Notes under the pieces: generated by a model
Told to the model about the DNA's origin: nothing
Database searches by the model: none
Seen by the model: only the letters and a program-made list of their open reading frames with translations
Shown: positions 16,513 to 23,474 of the stretch, in pieces
Layout of the letters: the number at the start of each line of letters is the position of its first letter
Position numbering within the stretch: position 1 is the first letter of the stretch
Translations under genes and position numbers: made by a program
Assembly: GCF_000468115.1 (NCBI RefSeq)
Contig: NZ_AVQI01000056.1
Location: forward strand, 44,362 to 108,361
Reading direction: 5' to 3'
Length of the DNA: 64,000 nt
From: Treponema socranskii subsp. socranskii VPI DR56BR1116 = ATCC 35536
GTDB lineage: Bacteria > Spirochaetota > Spirochaetia > Treponematales > Treponemataceae

Positions 16513-18246
16513 CTATACGGTACTTACACATACGTGTTTATTGCCGCGCGGGATGCCGACTTTGCCTTTCCACGGAAAGGTTTTTATGCAAATGCGGCCG
16601 CTTTTTTCAAGCTGAAAGACGAGTTCGGAAACGGTATCGTGTTCCCACGTATTGAGACCGCAGATTTTTTGCGAGCGTTCGTTTAAGAGAGGCAGCAGCA
16701 TTCCTTCAAGTTCGATTTTTGTGTATGCGTTCCGGTGATTTGCGATAAAACGCAAGGCGAAGTCTTCGTCGCGCGCAGCCGGGAAAAAACGATTTCGTAC
16801 AAGACAGTATATTTTTTTATACGGAGGCATCGTTCGGAAAAACCTCTCTTTCGCTTCGGCTTTCTTTTGGGCATCGCAGATGTCGCAGCCGCTGCACACC
16901 GCTTGTTCCGCGCCGAGTGCGTCGAGGAGCACTTGCCTGCGGCAGTTTTTCGTTTCGGCGAATTTTTTCATCGCGTATTCGCGGCTCCCTTTCGGAAAGC
17001 GTGAAAAGCGGGCAGTGTCCGCGGGACTCCACAGCAAAATCGCGTTTGCATCTTTTCCGTCGCGTCCGCTCCGTCCCGCTTCTTGAATATATTGTTCGGC
17101 CGTGTTCGGCGCATCGATGTGAACGATCGTGCGGATGTCTTTTTTATCGACACCCATACCGTAGGCGCAGGTCGCGCAGAGGACGGCATCGGTTTTATCG
17201 TAAAACCATTTTTCGATTTCATCCTTTTCCGATTTTTCCAAACCCGCGTGATAAAATCGCGCCGCTTCTTTTCCGTAACAGAGCATAAGATCGCGCGCGA
17301 TGTCTTCGGCGCGGAGTCGCGTAGGGCAAAAAATTATCATCGGCCTTTGTTCGGTGTACGCGAGCATGAGCGCCGTGTGTTTTTTACAGCAGCTGTATTC
17401 GACGCGGTAGCGGATATTCGGACGATCGCTTTCCGATCGCACGATGCGCGCGCTTCCGTCGAAAAGCACTTCCGCTATGCGGGAAAGCACTCGGGGAGAA
17501 GCCGTCGCGGTAAAAGCGGTGACGAGGGGCGAGCCGAGTTTTTTGATGATGTTTCCGAGCGTCAAATACGAAGGGCGGAAACTGTCGCCCCATTCGGAAA
17601 CGCAGTGCGCTTCGTCGATGGCGACGTGCGCGATTGCGCATTCGGAAAGGCGGGCGACCAGTGCTTCGTTTTGCAGCACTTCGGGATTCGCCAAAATGAT
17701 CTTCGCACCCGCTTTTATTTTATTGAAATTTTCCGCCCGCTCTTCGGCGCTTTGGCTGCCCCGAAACGTAACATTGCCGATATTCCCTTCTTCCATACGC
17801 CGCCTTTGATCGGCCATGAGTGCGAGGAGGGGATAGATGATGAGCGTCGGCCCGTCCAAAAGCAGGGCGGGAACGAGAAAACACAAGGACTTTCCGGCTC
17901 CCGTCGGAAGGAGGATTATCTGCTTGCCGTATTCGGCCGCGTCTTCACTGCCCGCATCCGAAATATCCGCCTTCGCCGCATTTGCCGCTTTCTCCGCATC
18001 GTTTGTAATGTTCTTCGCTTCGGCCGCAATGCCGTCCGCTTCCGCAGCGCCGGCGTCATTCGTTTCCGCAGCGCCGGTGTCATTCGTTTCCGTATTCCTG
18101 CTGCGATACGCGTCGATGATGTTCGCGATGACGAGGCGCTGCCACGGATAGAGGTAGCTTATGCCGAAAGCGCGTTTTGCCGCACCGAGCGCGTCGTCGT
18201 CCAAGCCCGCTTCGCCGTCGCTATAGATTTCTTTTTCGATTTGCAT
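16513..18246 (-). CDS. RecQ-family ATP-dependent DNA helicase
   Basis: A 577-residue SF2 helicase. YPWQRLVIANI (about 33-43) is the Q-motif region, LLPTGAGKS (112-120) motif I, IDEAHCVSEWG (210-220) motif II, TAFTATASPRV motif III, and IQEAGRSGRDG motif VI. A RecQ-type zinc site is suggested by NCRRQ and CSGCDIC near 445-470. No HRDC domain is visible; the C-terminus is a short winged-helix-like segment. Between the Q motif and motif I there is an Ala/Asn/Glu-rich insert of about 55 residues (50-105), partly built from 24-bp tandem repeats. Probable 3'-5' unwinding in repair. Confidence 0.88.
   Translation of the reverse strand: MQIEKEIYSDGEAGLDDDALGAAKRAFGISYLYPWQRLVIANIIDAYRSRNTETNDTGAAETNDAGAAEADGIAAEAKNITNDAEKAANAAKADISDAGSEDAAEYGKQIILLPTGAGKSLCFLVPALLLDGPTLIIYPLLALMADQRRRMEEGNIGNVTFRGSQSAEERAENFNKIKAGAKIILANPEVLQNEALVARLSECAIAHVAIDEAHCVSEWGDSFRPSYLTLGNIIKKLGSPLVTAFTATASPRVLSRIAEVLFDGSARIVRSESDRPNIRYRVEYSCCKKHTALMLAYTEQRPMIIFCPTRLRAEDIARDLMLCYGKEAARFYHAGLEKSEKDEIEKWFYDKTDAVLCATCAYGMGVDKKDIRTIVHIDAPNTAEQYIQEAGRSGRDGKDANAILLWSPADTARFSRFPKGSREYAMKKFAETKNCRRQVLLDALGAEQAVCSGCDICDAQKKAEAKERFFRTMPPYKKIYCLVRNRFFPAARDEDFALRFIANHRNAYTKIELEGMLLPLLNERSQKICGLNTWEHDTVSELVFQLEKSGRICIKTFPWKGKVGIPRGNKHVCVSTV
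18037..18092. repeat. 24-bp tandem repeat inside the RecQ-like gene
   Basis: About 2.3 copies of a 24-bp unit (copy 1 about 18037-18060, copy 2 18061-18084, partial copy 3 from 18085). They encode ETND[T/A]GAA repeats in the linker before the helicase motif I. The unit is a multiple of three, so copy-number change keeps the frame. Confidence 0.75.
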
Positions 18247-18387
18247 AGTTTCCCCTTTTATTTTTTTCCGTTGCCGTACCGGGGGAATGTCGAATTCGCC
18301 ATTCCCTCCACAGTAATAATCGGTTTAAAAAGCAAATTTACGCGGAATTGCGGAGCGCTTTTCGGACAAGCCTCTTGCAAACGGTAC

Positions 18388-18487
18388 GGAACGCGAAGTT
18401 CCTTGCTCAATTTATAACGAGCGCGAAACGCGAAATTCCCCGTGCGGCTTGCAACGAGCGCGAAGCGCGAAGTTCCTTGCGCAACTT
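18388..18487. repeat. Degenerate 33-37 bp tandem repeat
   Basis: Three related blocks start near 18388, 18416 and 18453, built around CGAGCGCGAAGCGCGAAGTTCC with variations (AACGCGAAATTCCCC in the middle copy). They lie in the 540-base gap between the RecQ gene and brnT. The first part of the gap (18247-18387) shows nothing recognisable. Function unknown; possibly remains of repeats flanking a mobile element. Confidence 0.6.
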
Positions 18488-18517
18488 GTGAAGATGGGTA
18501 TAATAAAAAAGGTTTAA

Positions 18518-18661
18518 TATATTGGAAAAGTCAGATATTTGGAGGCAATAAAGAAGAAGCACCGGGAAGAAATACTGTTTGTCTGCGGCTATGAAGCGGG
18601 ACCGACAGGGTATGGACTTTGCAGGGGATTGCAGCAAGCAGTAGACGGTTGCCTGCGACTC
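18518..18661 (+). pseudogene. IS110-family transposase relic
   Basis: A plus-strand frame preceded by a stop at 18515-18517 encodes a segment containing KKKHREEILFVCGYEAGPTG then YGLCRGLQQ. This matches the conserved (Y/V)EAGPTGYGLYRxL segment after the first acidic catalytic region of IS110/IS1111 DEDD transposases. There is no start codon, no upstream DEDD N-terminus and no C-terminal serine domain; after about 18661 the homology ends in A/T-rich DNA. It marks past mobile-element activity at the edge of the cassette-like region. Confidence 0.6.
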
Positions 18662-18750
18662 CCTTTTTATGCAACTTTCGCGCCAACTTTACCTTTCTTA
18701 TAAATAAAAAAGTAAATTATAAAATACTTTCTTTCAACGAATAAATATAT

Positions 18751-18779
18751 TTGACAATATATCTTTATCAATATATATT
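18751..18779 (+). promoter_or_regulatory. Promoter and dyad of brnT-brnA
   Basis: TTGACA 18751-18756, 17-base spacer, TATATT 18774-18779. The predicted start point (about 18785-18787) coincides with the ATG of brnT at 18786, suggesting a leaderless mRNA. An A/T-rich dyad, ATATAT(18757-18762)/ATATATAT (18771-18778), covers spacer and -10 and would suit autorepression by BrnA. Confidence 0.6.
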
Positions 18780-18785
18780 TTACTC

Positions 18786-19103
18786 ATGGGGAAAACAATT
18801 ATAAGTAAAGATAATCGTTTTGAGTGGGATGAAGAGAAAAACCGTGCCAATATTGAAAAGCATGGAATAGCTTTTGAAGAAATATTGGAAGTATTCGATG
18901 ACCCGACCTTTTTAACAGGGTATGATTTTGAGCATTCCGAAAAAGAAGATAGGTATTACGGGATCGGAAACTTGAACGGAATATTGATAGTTCTGGTCTT
19001 TTTTACTGAGAAGAAGAACAGAATACGGTTAATATCCGCACGTCAAGCAGATAAAGACTTAAAGGAGGAATATTATGATTACTTCAAAAAAATTAACGGC
19101 TGA
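18786..19103 (+). CDS. brnT: BrnT-family ribonuclease toxin
   Basis: A 105-residue BrnT (DUF497) toxin. FEWDEEKNRANIEKHGIAFE near 13-32 is the family hallmark, followed by EDRYYGIGNLNG and the C-terminal RLISARQADKDLKEEYYDYF with the conserved Arg/Glu/Tyr residues. BrnT is a RelE-fold ribonuclease held inactive by BrnA. There is no ribosome site upstream and the predicted transcript starts at the ATG. It overlaps brnA by 29 bases, the usual arrangement. A+T content is clearly higher than in the RecQ gene upstream. First cassette-like unit of the island. Confidence 0.9.
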   Translation: MGKTIISKDNRFEWDEEKNRANIEKHGIAFEEILEVFDDPTFLTGYDFEHSEKEDRYYGIGNLNGILIVLVFFTEKKNRIRLISARQADKDLKEEYYDYFKKING

Positions 19104-19347
19104 AAGATTGGAAGAAATAAAAAATTATCCAATATCGTATGATGAGGATAGTCCAAAACTGACAAAAGAACAAATTGCAAGGCTAAGACCGGCGCATGAC
19201 GCATATTGGAATGTAACGCCCGTTAAAAAAACAATTTCCATAAAAATAGATTCAGATATTCTTGCAACACTTCAATCCTTAGGTAAGGGTTATCAAACGA
19301 GAATAAATGCTATTTTGAGGAAAGCCGTTACTACAGGTGATTATTAA
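19075..19347 (+). CDS. brnA: BrnA-family antitoxin
   Basis: A 90-residue antitoxin. The central LRPAHDAYWNVTPVKKTISI links to a ribbon-helix-helix DNA-binding domain at the C-terminus (KIDSDILATLQSLGKGYQTR then INAILRKAV). It neutralises BrnT and represses the shared promoter. Ribosome site AAGGAGG precedes the ATG. Its stop (19345-19347) is six bases before the first attC-like inverted repeat. Confidence 0.9.
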   Translation: MITSKKLTAERLEEIKNYPISYDEDSPKLTKEQIARLRPAHDAYWNVTPVKKTISIKIDSDILATLQSLGKGYQTRINAILRKAVTTGDY

Positions 19348-19353
19348 TCTATC

Positions 19354-19420
19354 TCCGCTTTAAGGCTGACACTGCTTTGCAAATGCAGCTTAGGCGGATG
19401 TTCGGACGCCCGCATCGGGC
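19354..19420 (+). other. attC-like element A (imperfect inverted repeat plus GC hairpin)
   Basis: TCCGCTTTAAGGCTG (19354-19368) pairs with CAGCTTAGGCGGA (19386-19398), leaving one G and one T unpaired in the left arm, as in integron attC stems. The boundary core CTTAGGCGGATGTT (19389-19402) is shared in degenerate form with elements B and C. A short hairpin, GCCCG-CAT-CGGGC (19408-19420), follows. It begins seven bases after the BrnA stop. Confidence 0.5.
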
Positions 19421-19490
19421 CGCACATTGGATATACAATGAAAAAGCACCGCCGTTCAAAACCGACATTCTCACTATATGGAGGTGTGTT

Positions 19491-19724
19491 AGGCAGGCAG
19501 TAGTTCAGAAATGGGGCAACAGCCTCGGTTTTAGGATTCCTTCTTTTTGGGCAAAAGATAACAATGTAAGAAGCGGCAGTAAAATCGAAGTAATTGCTGA
19601 AAAGGGCAAAATGGTAATTCTTCCTCAGAAAAAATCGCTTGATGATATGCTGGCTTTTGTTACACCTGATAACATTCATTCGGAAATTTCAACAGGTTAT
19701 GCAACGGGTAAAGAAGAATGGTAA
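19491..19724 (+). pseudogene. MazE/AbrB-type antitoxin with apparently lost start codon
   Basis: The frame from 19491 encodes QAVVQKWGNSLGFRIPSFWA, the classic swapped-hairpin AbrB domain of MazE antitoxins, then KIEVIAEKGKMVILPQKKSL and an acidic toxin-binding tail ending at 19724. A good ribosome site GGAGG (19480-19484) sits six bases before codon 19491, where an ATG is expected, but the codon is AGG. In-frame ATG/TTG starts further upstream would read through the attC-like element. No MazF toxin gene follows. Probably a silenced antitoxin cassette. Confidence 0.65.
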
Positions 19725-19749
19725 AATCAAATTATGTTCCCGAAAAAGG

Positions 19750-19806
19750 CGACTAAGAACGAGCATCGCCCGTTTGCACTTTAAAACGATATTAGGCGTA
19801 CACGCC
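19750..19806 (+). other. Weak attC-like element D
   Basis: Between the MazE-type gene and the lipoprotein. TTAGGC (19792-19797) is followed by the hairpin GGCG-TACA-CGCC (19795-19806); upstream CTAA and GGCG can pair with TTAG and CGCC. It shares TTAGGC with element A but not the longer core. Listed as a possible, more degraded cassette boundary. Confidence 0.3.
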
Positions 19807-19826
19807 GATAGTGTGAAGGTTGGGAA

Positions 19827-20822
19827 ATGAAAAAAAATTATGTATTTTTAATTTTATTTAATATCTGTTTGTTGAATTGCAATGCTCAGCAAAATTTCAG
19901 TTCATCGTATAAATACTCGCAGATGTACTACAAAGATGATATCGAAAAAATAACGTTTACAATACCGAAAGAAAAAGCTGTTGAAGGAACGGCAAAACTT
20001 TTATTTCTCGATAAGAACAATAATGAAACCGTATGTTACGAAATGCCGGTTCAAATAAAAAACAATAAATGTAAATATGTTCTTAAGAAAATTCCGTCGG
20101 GCAGAATTGGGGGAATTACAAGAGAATTATATGAGGAATATTACGGTTCTGAATATGAATGGTTAATTCATCTAAAAATAATTTTTGAAGACGGTTCCGA
20201 ATATATCTACGAGGATAATTACTTGTGTATCGGTGCGATGTTTGATGATGAAAACATCGGTTATACCGGCAATTACAATTTTGAAATTCGCGGTAAAATA
20301 AAAATAGAAGAGGATGATTTTTCATTTATTTTACCGGCCGGGTATAAGGAATTTACCGCACTCCAAAATAAACTTTTTCCTGCTCAGAAAAACTTTGCAA
20401 AAGTATATTCAACGGTCGATTATTCTTATTGGGCCGGTTTTTCACTAAAAAAACCTTTTAGGGAATTTTTTTCAATAGGCTCATTTCAACTTATTGAATT
20501 TTCGATATATCACGATACATGGACGGATTTTTTGATTGCTTTCGGGGATTTTCTAAAGGAAACACATTCGGTTAAAAAATCGGATGTTGTAAAAGTGAAA
20601 ACTGCAAACGGCCTTGAGGGTGTAAAAGAGACTGTTAAAACCGGATCAAATTCATTCAGAGAAGTATATCTGTTTCCTTGTAAAGATAAAATTCTATATA
20701 TTGCAATTGATAGAAAAATTAAAGATTCTGAATTGGAAAAAATAATTCCTTCAATTTTGGAAACTCTGGAAGTAAAAACTATAGAGTATCAACGCGATAC
20801 GCTTGAGGCAAAATCAGACTGA
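19827..20822 (+). CDS. Putative lipoprotein of unknown function
   Basis: A 331-residue protein with a lipoprotein signal: hydrophobic residues 5-16 and lipobox CLLNC (Cys about 18). The rest is hydrophilic and Tyr/Lys-rich with no recognised domain. The N-terminal half looks beta-rich; the C-terminal part (from DFSFILPAGYKEFT) resembles small secreted PsbP/DUF1795-type folds only loosely. The A/T-rich codon use differs from the housekeeping genes. It sits alone between attC-like elements. Its tail is followed in another frame by the fragment at 20821. Confidence 0.7.
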   Translation: MKKNYVFLILFNICLLNCNAQQNFSSSYKYSQMYYKDDIEKITFTIPKEKAVEGTAKLLFLDKNNNETVCYEMPVQIKNNKCKYVLKKIPSGRIGGITRELYEEYYGSEYEWLIHLKIIFEDGSEYIYEDNYLCIGAMFDDENIGYTGNYNFEIRGKIKIEEDDFSFILPAGYKEFTALQNKLFPAQKNFAKVYSTVDYSYWAGFSLKKPFREFFSIGSFQLIEFSIYHDTWTDFLIAFGDFLKETHSVKKSDVVKVKTANGLEGVKETVKTGSNSFREVYLFPCKDKILYIAIDRKIKDSELEKIIPSILETLEVKTIEYQRDTLEAKSD

Positions 20823-20946
20823 AAATGAAGAACTTATAGAGCAATCTGTTCAAAAAGTAAAGTATACATATTGGCCTGATAAAAAGATTAAAGTACAGAA
20901 GATATATACTATAAACGGAAAGAGAGATAAGATAATAAATATATGA
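20821..20946 (+). pseudogene. Short fragment resembling a MORN/YwqK-type repeat protein C-terminus
   Basis: Directly after the lipoprotein stop, a -1 frame reads ENEELIEQSVQKVKYTYW, then PDKKIKVQKIYTINGKRDK and a stop at 20944-20946. The Y-x-PDxKIK-x-x-x-Y-x-NGKRD pattern recalls MORN-like YwqK repeats. It has no start codon of its own. It could be a C-terminal extension of the lipoprotein lost by frameshift, or the remnant of another gene. Confidence 0.3.
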
Positions 20947-21326
20947 AAATGCCTTATAAACAGGAGATTGTTCCGGATTCGGCGGAATCAGGTTTTGTAG
21001 CCTCATATCCAGATCTTCCGGGCTGTATAACGTGCGGTTCAACAATTTCGGATGCGGTTAATAATGCAGAAGATGCAAAAAAGGCGTGGCTTTTGGCTGC
21101 CATTGAAGAACATATTGAAATCGCAGAACCGAAAAGTGTAGATTCTTATTCCGGTCAATTCAAACTACGTATTCCGAAATCTTTGCACAAGACTCTTGTC
21201 GAAGATTCTAAAAAGGAAGGAGTAAGTATGAACCAATATTGTATATATCTTCTTGCAAAGAATTCAGAAAAAGAACATGGTGTATTAACACAAAAAAAGC
21301 TGTATTCGTATAGCAAAGGTTCGTAG
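20943..21326 (+). CDS. HicB-type antitoxin (no HicA partner seen)
   Basis: A 127-residue HicB-like protein. The N-terminal partial RNase-H-like fold is ESGFVASYPDLPGCITCGST near 16-35 and EDAKKAWLLAAIEEH near 46. The C-terminal HicB/ribbon-helix-helix reads QFKLRIPKSLHKTLVEDSKK and EGVSMNQYCIYLLAK. A hicA toxin gene (about 60-80 codons) normally sits next to it; none is found on either side. The N-terminus is a few residues shorter than usual, consistent with a truncation event at the upstream boundary. Ends inside attC-like element B. Confidence 0.8.
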   Translation: MKMPYKQEIVPDSAESGFVASYPDLPGCITCGSTISDAVNNAEDAKKAWLLAAIEEHIEIAEPKSVDSYSGQFKLRIPKSLHKTLVEDSKKEGVSMNQYCIYLLAKNSEKEHGVLTQKKLYSYSKGS

Positions 21327-21383
21327 CCGACACGCGGACAAGCCGCAAATGCAGGTTAAGTAAATGTCAGGCGGACGCTCCGC
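21326..21383 (+). other. attC-like element B
   Basis: GCCGACA (21326-21332), overlapping the HicB stop codon, pairs with TGTCAGGC (21365-21372, one bulge). The inner AAGCCGC (21340-21346) pairs with GCAGGTT (21351-21357), with an unpaired stretch between. This two-box stem with unpaired spacer is the attC layout. The core GTTAAGTAAATGTCAGGC resembles elements A and C, and the bases GCAAATGCAG (21345-21354) recur in A. The hairpin GCGGA-CGC-TCCGC (21371-21383) follows. Confidence 0.5.
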
Positions 21384-21434
21384 GCAGGGGAGAATGTAAA
21401 ATTTGCGTTGTCTTATCGTATACCATCTATAAAA

Positions 21435-21465
21435 ATCCATATTATTCGATTAATATAATATGGAT
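21435..21465. repeat. 11-bp perfect inverted repeat upstream of the 21474 gene
   Basis: ATCCATATTAT (21435-21445) and ATAATATGGAT (21455-21465) form a perfect A/T-rich dyad with a 9-base loop, ending just before the ribosome site GATGAGGT. It may be an operator or an RNA hairpin that limits translation. Confidence 0.55.
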
Positions 21466-21473
21466 GAGGTTCT

Positions 21474-21878
21474 ATGATTTCTATTGAAAAAACATTAACG
21501 ATATTGAAAATTGTTTTTTCTGTTTTTATGGTTTTCCATATTGCTATAATAATTTCAATAATATTTTTAGATATTATACCTGTAGACTACTTATGGGGCG
21601 GACAACTGAAAACAAAAGGTGAACTTTTTATATTCGAATTAATTTCAATTTTAATACAAACAATTTGTCTTCTATATGTGCTCTTATACAAGAAATATTT
21701 CTCAGAAAAAGCAGCCGGTAAAATTATTGCGTGGATTTTGTTTATAATATTTTCTTTTAATACCGTTGGAAATATACTTGCAAAAACACTTTTTGAAAAA
21801 TTAGTATTTACACCGGTAACCTTATGTTTAAGTCTGCTGATGTTACGCATAGCATTGACAAAAAAGACCGAGAAATAA
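21474..21878 (+). CDS. Small polytopic membrane protein of unknown function
   Basis: A 134-residue protein with four hydrophobic segments (about 8-31, 46-65, 80-98, 103-125) and a short Lys-rich tail. Ribosome site GATGAGGTTCT before the ATG. No domain recognised. A+T-rich like its neighbours and lying between attC-like elements B and C, so it fits the pattern of a single-gene cassette. Confidence 0.65.
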   Translation: MISIEKTLTILKIVFSVFMVFHIAIIISIIFLDIIPVDYLWGGQLKTKGELFIFELISILIQTICLLYVLLYKKYFSEKAAGKIIAWILFIIFSFNTVGNILAKTLFEKLVFTPVTLCLSLLMLRIALTKKTEK

Positions 21879-21885
21879 ATAGTGA

Positions 21886-21956
21886 GTATTAGAAAAGCCG
21901 TATTTAATTATCAATAACAGGTTAAGCGAATGTTATACGGACGCTCTGCCGGAGCG
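21886..21956 (+). other. attC-like element C
   Basis: The core GTTAAGCGAATGTTATACGG (21921-21940) matches element B at most positions. Upstream GTATTAG (21886-21892) and AAGCC (21895-21899) can pair weakly with ATAC and GGTT. The hairpin CGCTC-TGCCG-GAGCG (21942-21956) follows, again after the shared CGGACGCTC. It lies between the 21474 and 21974 genes. Confidence 0.45.
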
Positions 21957-21973
21957 AAGCGCTGGGAGTACTT

Positions 21974-22480
21974 ATGAAATTTGATATTGATGAAAGTTTG
22001 CTTTGGAAAGGAAAACCTAAACAAGGCATTGTATTTACAAAATCAGATATTTTTATGATTCCTTTTTCTGTATTATGGGCGGGATTTGTTGTTTTTTGGG
22101 AAATAAACGTATTACGAATAAAGGATGCTCCTATTTTTTTTACGTTGTGGGGCATACCTTTTATTTTAGCGGGAATTTACATTACGATAGGACGCTTTAT
22201 ACATGATTATCTAAATAGAAAAAATACAGAATATTTTGTTACGGATAAAAGAGTAATAATTGTAAAATACAAAAGAATCGAAAGCATACCGAAGGGGAAA
22301 TGGACTACATTAAGACTGATAGAATATGCAAACGGAACAGGAACTATTCTGTTCGCCGAACAGCCGAGTTTTTTTCACCGATCCGGATTTACGTCATACG
22401 GATTATCCTCTGAATTGAGCGTTCCGGGGTTTTACAAAATAAAAGACGCCAAGAACGTAATGAAATTGTTAGAGGAATAA
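21974..22480 (+). CDS. Membrane protein with a bacterial PH-like domain
   Basis: A 168-residue protein. It begins with a short WKGKPKQGIVF motif, has two hydrophobic segments (about 30-50 and 55-78), and then a bPH2-like stretch RKNTEYFVTDKRVIIVKYKR near 88-107. The layout (N-terminal helices plus YxVTxxRVI) is typical of small bacterial PH-domain membrane proteins of unknown role. Ribosome site GGGAG before the ATG. Last clear unit of the cassette-like stretch. Confidence 0.65.
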   Translation: MKFDIDESLLWKGKPKQGIVFTKSDIFMIPFSVLWAGFVVFWEINVLRIKDAPIFFTLWGIPFILAGIYITIGRFIHDYLNRKNTEYFVTDKRVIIVKYKRIESIPKGKWTTLRLIEYANGTGTILFAEQPSFFHRSGFTSYGLSSELSVPGFYKIKDAKNVMKLLEE

Positions 22481-22560
22481 ACCGTGCTTTAATATAAATG
22501 ATAGAACCGTATTAAAATTACCGACAGAATATGACTTTATCGTTTGTTTGGGTTGTTATG

Positions 22561-22583
22561 AAAAAATCATCTTCGGCGAAAAA
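22561..22583 (+). repeat. 23-bp exact direct repeat with 23378-23400
   Basis: The 23 bases at 22561-22583 (containing ATCATCTTCGGCGAAAAA) are identical to 23378-23400 inside the 22699 gene, where they encode KIIFGEKD. The upstream copy is in the non-coding gap 22481-22698, which otherwise holds nothing recognised. It may be the scar of a deleted homologous gene. Confidence 0.7.
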
Positions 22584-22698
22584 CACAGGGCCGGGCTGCC
22601 GAGTGCGTAAACCCCACATGAAAATGCGATCTGTTGCCGTTTAAGTTTTTTTCGGATAAAGTAGTAAAATACATTTACTTATTATGGGAGGCGGATGC

Positions 22699-23445
22699 AT
22701 GATTGCCGCGATTTTATTCGGATTGCTTGCAGCGATTGCGGGATTATTGTTTTGGATTTTTATCGTCATGCTGATCGTAAAAACGATAAAAAAACAGCCG
22801 AAAAAAAATACGCTCATACGTTCGGGCGTTTCCGGATTGTTGTGGATTGTCTTCTTTTCATGTTCGATCGTTATCGGAACAAAAGCTTTGATAAACGGCG
22901 ATCCGCTCGTAAATAAAATCGCCGAAAGCGTCGGAGAAACGACGGCGAACATTGCGGAACATTCATACGAAGGTATAAAAAAAGGTTGGAACAAAGCACT
23001 GCTCAATAAAATTAATAAACTTTCCGTTTCCTTCGTTTCCATACGGGAAATCGATAAAGACGAACGGGACACCTTTGATTTTGCGGATACGAACGGGAAA
23101 AAAATATTCGAAATACTGTTGTCGATCGACAATCCTTTGGACGCTTCGAAAAAAATTCCGTACCGAAAAATAAATAAAGAACAGCTGATTTTCGGAAAAG
23201 ACGTAAACGGAAACTACATACCCGTGTTTATCATCGACGATTCGGGGCTTTCAACCATTCCGTGGATTTTTACGTTTTTTCTTCCGACGTACAGAAAAGA
23301 CGGAGCGTCGGTGAATATTCCGACGGGTAAATCCGAACTGCGCCTCAGGCTCGACGCGGTTGAAAAAGATTCGATAGAAAAAATCATCTTCGGCGAAAAA
23401 GACATACCGATTCCGAAAACTCCCGCCGATACAATCGATTTGTAG
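22699..23445 (+). CDS. Membrane-associated protein of unknown function
   Basis: A 248-residue protein with two N-terminal hydrophobic helices (about 2-26 and 38-58) and a soluble C-terminal domain. The soluble part starts with a helical segment (IAESVGETTANIAEHSYEGI) and continues into a beta-rich region ending IFGEKDIPIPKTP. The start at 22699 has GGGAGG seven bases upstream; an earlier in-frame ATG at 22684 precedes that site. No family recognised. Confidence 0.6.
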   Translation: MIAAILFGLLAAIAGLLFWIFIVMLIVKTIKKQPKKNTLIRSGVSGLLWIVFFSCSIVIGTKALINGDPLVNKIAESVGETTANIAEHSYEGIKKGWNKALLNKINKLSVSFVSIREIDKDERDTFDFADTNGKKIFEILLSIDNPLDASKKIPYRKINKEQLIFGKDVNGNYIPVFIIDDSGLSTIPWIFTFFLPTYRKDGASVNIPTGKSELRLRLDAVEKDSIEKIIFGEKDIPIPKTPADTIDL

Positions 23446-23474
23446 ACGCGCCGCTTGCAGTCTTGCTCTTGCGG

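Noticed and set aside
17083..18417. Long plus-strand open frame opposite the RecQ-like gene
   Set aside because: Its translation is Arg/Phe/His-rich low-complexity sequence with no family features; the minus-strand helicase motifs explain the DNA. It is a codon-bias shadow.
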